From Staphylococcus sp. KG4-3 (GTDB lineage: Bacteria; Bacillota; Bacilli; Staphylococcales; Staphylococcaceae): DNA of 64,000 nt. The notes under the pieces are model-generated. The model saw only the letters and a program-made list of their open reading frames with translations. It was not told where the DNA came from and did not search any database. Numbering within the stretch: position 1 is the first letter of the stretch; every line of letters starts with the position of its first letter. The DNA lies in contig NZ_CP166245.1 of the NCBI RefSeq assembly GCF_033597815.2, forward strand, positions 1,736,001 to 1,800,000. The letters run 5' to 3'. Positions 59,639-64,000 of the stretch are shown here, one piece after another. The translations under genes were made by a program, and so were the position numbers.

Positions 59639-60274
59639 TTAGTCAACGACAACGATGCCAATTAACTTAGCAATTTGAATAGCTTGTTCACTCGATACTT
59701 TACACCCTATTAAATCATCTTTTCCAACAGTGATATGTCCAAAAAATGATTTACTTATATCACAACTTTTTAATGACGTTTGATAGATTGACATATGATT
59801 TAGATTAGAGTTTAAAAATTCCACATTTTTAAGCAATGTATTATGAAATTCAGCATTTTCTAGATCACTTGTATTGATTCTAAATGCATCAATTTTCGAT
59901 TCTACTAAATTTATAAAATTTGCTTTTACTTCTTCAAATGTAATATGACTTAATCTCATGTTTTTGAATAATGTTCCTGTCATTCTACAATTTTTAAAAG
60001 TAACCCTATGAATCGTTCCATAATCCATCTGAGAATTAGAAAAATCACAGTTTTCAAATACAACATCTGTAAAATCAGCACGCCCTAGATCTGCATTAGC
60101 AAAACTACAATCTTTGATTGTTGATCCATATATTAACAACCTATCTAATACTTTTTCTTCCAGTGATGAATTGGATATTTCTGCCAATTCTATTAAATCA
60201 TCGACTTCATCAAATACTTCTGTTAAATCCTTCTTTTCTAAATAACCATTAATATTAGGTTGCTGTATCTTCAT
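59639..60274 (-). CDS. pentapeptide-repeat protein
   Basis: A 211-residue protein with a helical N-terminus (about 1-45). From about 50 to 190 it has pentapeptide repeats of the A(D/N)Lxx kind (CSFANADLGRADFTDVVFENC), which form a right-handed quadrilateral helix. The family includes gyrase-protecting proteins such as Qnr and MfpA, but no residue here proves such a role. The ATG at 60274 follows AGGAGTG; six upstream codons are unlikely to be translated. Confidence 0.85.
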   Translation of the reverse strand: MKIQQPNINGYLEKKDLTEVFDEVDDLIELAEISNSSLEEKVLDRLLIYGSTIKDCSFANADLGRADFTDVVFENCDFSNSQMDYGTIHRVTFKNCRMTGTLFKNMRLSHITFEEVKANFINLVESKIDAFRINTSDLENAEFHNTLLKNVEFLNSNLNHMSIYQTSLKSCDISKSFFGHITVGKDDLIGCKVSSEQAIQIAKLIGIVVVD

Positions 60275-60399
60275 TACTTCACTCCTCTCCAACTAATCAT
60301 TGCATGCATCATAACATTGAACAAAGAGTGAATTAGCCAGAAAATTTATAATATATAGTATATCAGATATACTTCAAAATTTTATATTTTTAATGTATA

Positions 60400-60440
60400 A
60401 AAAAAGACCAAGACATTAATAAATGTCCCGGTCTTTTTTA
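60400..60440 (-). terminator. terminator of tal
   Basis: AAAAAAGACC-GACATT and AATGTC-GGTCTTTTTT form a long interrupted stem with T runs on both strands. Confidence 0.8.
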
Positions 60441-60476
60441 GTTATATTTAAAATAAATCTCAATTTACTTTTACAA

Positions 60477-61190
60477 TTAAAGAATTGATAAGCCTGAGCT
60501 TTGGATATCTTTTGCGAACCCTTTAACTGTATCAACTGATAGCTCATTAATGTCACGACCAAGATTGTTGTTTACTTTTTTAACAACATCTGCTGGACAT
60601 GTGATAATATCAGCGCCAACTTCATCAGCTTGTATAACATTAATTACTTCACGACAACTAGCCCATAATAATTTCACGCCGTCTTTACTGTGAGTAATTT
60701 CAGCAGCTTCTTTCATCATAGGGATTGGGTCAACTCCTGTATCTGCAATACGGCCAGCAAATACTGATACATAAGTTGGAACGCCTTCAGTTACAGCATC
60801 TGTAATTTCTTTAACTTGATCTAAAGTATAAACAGCAGTTACGTTTAAACGTACATTTTCTGCTGATAATTTTTTAATTAGAGAAATAGTTGATTCACCT
60901 TTTGTGTTTACAACTGGAATTTTAACAAATACATTACTACCATATTGTTTTAAAATTTCAGCTTCTTTTGCCATAGTTTCTAAATCATCTGCAAATACTT
61001 CAAATGAGATAGAAGCATCAGGAATCTCGCGAACAGCTTCTTCAGCGAAAGCTTTATAATCAGTTACCCCTGCTTTTGCCATTAAACTTGGGTTAGTAGT
61101 AAAACCATCAACCTGTTTATTTTTATAAGCTGCTTTCATTTCTTCAATATCTGCACCATCTGCAAATACTTCAACATTTAATTTTGCCAT
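60477..61190 (-). CDS. tal: transaldolase
   Basis: Moves a dihydroxyacetone unit between sugar phosphates in the pentose phosphate pathway. It has 237 residues. It resembles the short transaldolase form, with DGFTTNPSLMAK at the start and the Schiff-base lysine in NVFVKIPV (about residue 88). AGGAGG supports the ATG. It is monocistronic with a strong terminator. The 280-bp gap upstream shows only A/T-rich DNA. Confidence 0.93.
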   Translation of the reverse strand: MAKLNVEVFADGADIEEMKAAYKNKQVDGFTTNPSLMAKAGVTDYKAFAEEAVREIPDASISFEVFADDLETMAKEAEILKQYGSNVFVKIPVVNTKGESTISLIKKLSAENVRLNVTAVYTLDQVKEITDAVTEGVPTYVSVFAGRIADTGVDPIPMMKEAAEITHSKDGVKLLWASCREVINVIQADEVGADIITCPADVVKKVNNNLGRDINELSVDTVKGFAKDIQSSGLSIL

Positions 61191-61469
61191 TACTTATTCC
61201 TCCTGACTTAATTAAATAATTCAACAAAGAATTATTTGATAACGGTTATTAACCATACAACTTAGTTATACCACCTATAAAGAATTAATTCTAATTTTTT
61301 GCTTAAAATCAGAATATTTTTACAGTAATATTAAACTTTTTTATACTAAGAGAACTAATCCTACATAAGCATATATTCAATATGTTAATATACTATATAA
61401 ATATAAATTCCATTAGTTTTTTGTAAATTTATGGTATTATTGTTAAATGAATTGCATTAGGAGGTACAA

Positions 61470-61775
61470 ATGGCACGTTCAAAACTTTACTTTTATTTAT
61501 CTACTTTATTGGTTATTATTAGTTTTTATTTTAATACAAGAAACCCTCTATTAAATATGCATTTTAATTCAATGATAAAATTAATATTTGTTTGTAGTAT
61601 TATAAATGCTATCATTTTAATAATTTCCATTATTTTTGCTGATAAATCAATCAAACATCTACATGAAGATTCAGATTGGATACGAAAAGCAAGTAAGATA
61701 TTACCATACGTTATTTTAGTCGTAATTATTATTCATATTCTTGCTTCTCTATCAACATTTGGCATAATATTCTAA
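61470..61775 (+). CDS. small three-helix membrane protein
   Basis: A 101-residue protein with hydrophobic segments at about 6-22, 36-56 and 74-96, and the charged loop DKSIKHLHEDSDWIRKASK. No known family is recognised. AGGAGG six bases before the ATG and a following hairpin support it as a gene. It lies between tal and crcB and appears to be an independent unit. Confidence 0.7.
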   Translation: MARSKLYFYLSTLLVIISFYFNTRNPLLNMHFNSMIKLIFVCSIINAIILIISIIFADKSIKHLHEDSDWIRKASKILPYVILVVIIIHILASLSTFGIIF

Positions 61776-61778
61776 TTA

Positions 61779-61815
61779 AGGGGCTAGGACAACAATTGAT
61801 GTCTTGGCCTCTGTT
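61779..61815 (+). terminator. terminator after the three-helix protein gene
   Basis: GGGGCTAGGACA pairs with TGTCTTGGCCTC using three wobble pairs. The T run is short. Confidence 0.5.
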
Positions 61816-62004
61816 ATTGTGGTTAAAGTGAATCTTTGATTTAATAAAATTATGCTTAAGTTTAAACAATCTGGACAATTTCAATTATAAATACACTCTA
61901 AATTTCTAGTTATATTTGACATTATAAAAACAACAAATAAGATTTAATAGCAATGCCATGTTGCTAAAACTTGCACTGTTTTTAAGAAAGGAAGCATGCC
62001 AACA

Positions 62005-62370
62005 ATGCAATATTTATATATTTTTGTAGGAGGCGCTGTCGGTGCACTACTTAGATACTTATTTTCATTTATGAATGTTAATTCAACATTTCCTACTGGT
62101 ACATTTATCGCTAATATTTTAGGCGCTTTTTTAATGGGTTTTCTAGGGACGCTAGCTATACAATATTACAAGAATAATCCACTTTTAAAAAAAGGTATTA
62201 CTACAGGTTTGCTGGGCGCAATGACTACCTTTTCAACATTTCAATTTGAGCTTATACATTTAGTTGAGCAACAAGAATATCTAGCTGTTGCTATTTACGC
62301 AATCAGTAGTTATGTTTTAGGAATTTTCTTATGCTATATCGGCGTTAGATTGGGGGCGCGTAGCTCATGA
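62005..62370 (+). CDS. crcB1: fluoride channel subunit CrcB/Fluc (1)
   Basis: A 121-residue, four-helix membrane protein that exports fluoride. Signature parts are GGAVGALLRYL, the GTFIANILGAFLMGFLG region, and TTGLLGAMTTFSTFQFE with the Phe box. Gram-positive bacteria often need two different CrcB proteins for one channel, and the second gene overlaps this one by four bases (ATGA). The ATG at 62005 is preferred, because the one at 61996 is too close to AAGGAAG. I see no fluoride riboswitch upstream. Confidence 0.92.
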   Translation: MQYLYIFVGGAVGALLRYLFSFMNVNSTFPTGTFIANILGAFLMGFLGTLAIQYYKNNPLLKKGITTGLLGAMTTFSTFQFELIHLVEQQEYLAVAIYAISSYVLGIFLCYIGVRLGARSS

Positions 62371-62720
62371 TTAACTGTTTATTAATCATGTTAGGTGGTG
62401 GCATAGGGGCAGTCATCCGTGGTTTTATTACTAATTTTTGTAATCGTAAATTCAATAGTATATTACCTGTTGCAACACCTTTCGTTAACATAGTTGGGAG
62501 CTTTCTCATTGGTTTCCTATTAGGCACATTGTTTAAGTTAGATTGGATTGAGCCCTTTGTAATCGTTGGTATATTAGGTGGGCTTACTACCTTTTCTACT
62601 TTATCATCTGAACTCGTCCAACTATTAATGACTAAAAAGAAAATTATTTATTTCATTGTTTATTCTGTACTCCAATACGGCGTTTCCTTTTTAGCTTGTT
62701 TATTAGGTTACATACTTTAA
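62367..62720 (+). CDS. crcB2: fluoride channel subunit CrcB/Fluc (2)
   Basis: A 117-residue partner of the preceding gene with the same fold: GGGIGAVIRGFI, PFVNIVGSFLIGFLLG and GILGGLTTFSTLSSE. Four membrane helices are predicted. The overlap with crcB1 suggests stoichiometric synthesis of a heterodimer. A perfect hairpin terminator follows. Confidence 0.92.
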   Translation: MINCLLIMLGGGIGAVIRGFITNFCNRKFNSILPVATPFVNIVGSFLIGFLLGTLFKLDWIEPFVIVGILGGLTTFSTLSSELVQLLMTKKKIIYFIVYSVLQYGVSFLACLLGYIL

Positions 62721-62745
62721 CGGAAAACCTAATAAAGTTCATTAT

Positions 62746-62785
62746 AAAAAGCCACAAAACCATTAAATTGGTTTTGTGGCTTTTT
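62746..62785 (+). terminator. terminator of crcB1-crcB2
   Basis: A perfect 17-bp stem (AAAAAGCCACAAAACCA) with a 6-base loop, ending in TTTTT. Confidence 0.88.
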
Positions 62786-62941
62786 ATGTCATATACATTG
62801 TCCATGCTTAATAATGACAATTTCATTAGGCTTGTAATATTATATCGCAAATTTGACTAAATCAAAGTTAACGAGTAAATATCATTAAATCATTAATTTA
62901 ATTATTAACACTTAAATAATAATACAGTTTTATATAACACT

Positions 62942-63778
62942 TTAATGACCACTGTATTTTGCAGGATCTGGTCCAATTCTACGTTCTTCATTGAGGTTAT
63001 CTAATTTTTCTATTTGTGCAGCTGTTAAAGCAAAATCAAATACATTAATATTCTCTTCTATTCTAGAAGGAGTGACCGATTTTGGTATTACTACAACACC
63101 ATGTTCAATGTTCCATCTAATGATTACTTGAGCCGGTGTTTTGCCCACTTCATTTGCTACCGCATTTACTGTTTCATCTTCCAAAATTTGTGCATTCATT
63201 AATGGTGACCATGACTCCATATGAATATTTTGAACTCCCAGATATCTATTTAAAGATGATTGTAATAAATATGGGTGGAATTCTACTTGATTTATTACTG
63301 GTTTAATTGAAACTTGTGCTAATAATGCTTCTAAATGTTCAATATTAAAGTTACTTACACCAATATTTTTCACTTTATCATTTTTATAAAGGTCTTCCAT
63401 ACCCTGCCAAGTATCAATCATCAGTGCTTCATCAGTTCCAGGCCAGTGCATTAGATATAAATCCAAATAGTCTAAACCTAATTTGTTTAAACTTGTTTCA
63501 TATGCATCAGCGACATTTTGACGACCGTAATCATCAAGCCATAATTTAGAAGTAATGAATAAATCACTTCTTTTTAATCCTGTTGAAGCTAATCCTTCAG
63601 CAATACCTTGACCTACTTTATCTTCATTTTCATAAATCATTGCTGTGTCGATATGTGTATAACCATTTTCAATTGCATGTTTTACTGATGCTGCACATTC
63701 ATCATTATTCTCTACACGAAATGTGCCCAATCCAACAATCGGCATTTCATTCCCATTATAAAATGTAATATTTTCCAA
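62942..63778 (-). CDS. aldo/keto reductase
   Basis: An NADPH-dependent carbonyl reductase of 278 residues, (beta/alpha)8 fold. The tetrad is visible: Asp and Tyr in HIDTAMIYENE (about 43-53), Lys in FITSKLW, and His in YLMHWPG (about 110). The cofactor loop is IPKSVTPSRIEEN near the C-terminus. The substrate is unknown; the family includes 2,5-diketogluconate and methylglyoxal reductases. It starts with TTG at 63778, eight to nine bases after AAAGGGGA. It is a single gene. Confidence 0.9.
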   Translation of the reverse strand: MENITFYNGNEMPIVGLGTFRVENNDECAASVKHAIENGYTHIDTAMIYENEDKVGQGIAEGLASTGLKRSDLFITSKLWLDDYGRQNVADAYETSLNKLGLDYLDLYLMHWPGTDEALMIDTWQGMEDLYKNDKVKNIGVSNFNIEHLEALLAQVSIKPVINQVEFHPYLLQSSLNRYLGVQNIHMESWSPLMNAQILEDETVNAVANEVGKTPAQVIIRWNIEHGVVVIPKSVTPSRIEENINVFDFALTAAQIEKLDNLNEERRIGPDPAKYSGH

Positions 63779-63908
63779 GTTAAAATCCCCTTTTTATTTT
63801 GTTAATTATTATACTAATCAATATTCCCAAATATATAAATAAAAATGCCTATATGTTTAAAATTAATTTTTATTTTTGCAATTCTTTAAAGCGTATGTCA
63901 TCAATCGT

Positions 63909-63936
63909 ATATTTAATTTATGGCTAAATTAAATAT
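63909..63936. repeat. perfect 12-bp A/T hairpin upstream of the reductase gene
   Basis: ATATTTAATTTA and TAAATTAAATAT flank TGGC, about 130 bp before the TTG start. It could be an operator. The last bases of the window look like the beginning of another terminator (AAAAAAACTGTCAAC), cut off by the window edge. Confidence 0.4.
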
Positions 63937-64000
63937 GCAGGCTGTATCAGATAATATTTTTAAAGTTTTACAATCCAAAAAAACTGTCAACAAAAGTCTA

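Noticed and set aside
62653..62850. 65-codon minus-strand frame over the end of crcB2
   Set aside because: It overlaps crcB2 and its perfect terminator on the opposite strand and has no ribosome site.

Overview
The window is chromosomal DNA of a low-GC Firmicute. Both the gene content and the gene order (serA ... tyrS, fhs, acsA/acuA/acuC, ccpA-aroG, murC-ftsK/sftA, pepV-dat, murJ, leuS, mnmL-mnmM, rot, putA, rib operon, sagB, sigS-ecfX, tal, crcB pair) point to Staphylococcus. The proteins resemble S. aureus proteins that I know from memory, but several diverge clearly (Rot, the YtxH-type repeat protein, SftA linker). An L-lactate dehydrogenase gene also sits between rot and the lysophospholipase-like gene, where I do not expect one in S. 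aureus. A coagulase-negative or other non-aureus staphylococcus is therefore likely; I cannot name the species from the sequence alone. No rRNA, tRNA, CRISPR, transposase or prophage gene was seen.

Layout. 1-9.5 kb: 3' part of serA, a HAD phosphatase, a PTS sugar permease behind an attenuator-like leader, a divergent PlsC-type acyltransferase, an HtrA protease, tyrS behind a tyrosine T-box, and a monofunctional transglycosylase. 9.6-18.2 kb: C1 and acetate metabolism with carbon catabolite control: fhs, acsA, divergent acuA-acuC, ccpA, and DAHP synthase/chorismate mutase, with several cre-like sites. 18.6-29.3 kb: a minus-strand operon ytpQ-ytpR-sftA-murC-DUF948-YtxH-type repeat protein, preceded by ytpP and an M42 aminopeptidase. 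29.3-39.2 kb: a folded 203-bp intergenic element, YtnP-type hydrolase, trmB-ytmP, pepV-dat, YtxH protein, pseudouridine synthase, murJ and an HI0933-type flavoprotein.

39.5-49.6 kb: rhodanese and leuS (leucine T-box), a repeated intergenic element, an MFS transporter, mnmL-mnmM (tRNA wobble uridine modification), the SarA-family regulator rot, ldh under two Rex boxes, an alpha/beta-hydrolase without its serine, and putA under a perfect cre. 49.7-56.5 kb: ribD-ribE-ribBA-ribH under an FMN riboswitch, a FAD/NAD(P) protein, an orphan OpuC-type binding lipoprotein, and a 25-codon hydrophobic peptide. 56.6-64 kb: sagB, small proteins, sigS-ecfX, a HAAS-like membrane protein, a pentapeptide-repeat protein, tal, two crcB fluoride channel genes, and an aldo/keto reductase.

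The main regulatory themes visible in the DNA are carbon catabolite control (CcpA itself plus cre sites at ccpA, acs/acu, fhs and putA), redox control of lactate production (Rex boxes at ldh), RNA leaders (two T-boxes, an FMN riboswitch, a probable PTS attenuator), and stress or virulence regulators (Rot, SigS with its ComK-like partner). The most unusual items are the three-way-junction element at 29306-29508, the 48-nt direct repeat at 42.6-42.75 kb, the PTS leader, the serine-less hydrolase and the unannotated 25-aa peptide.
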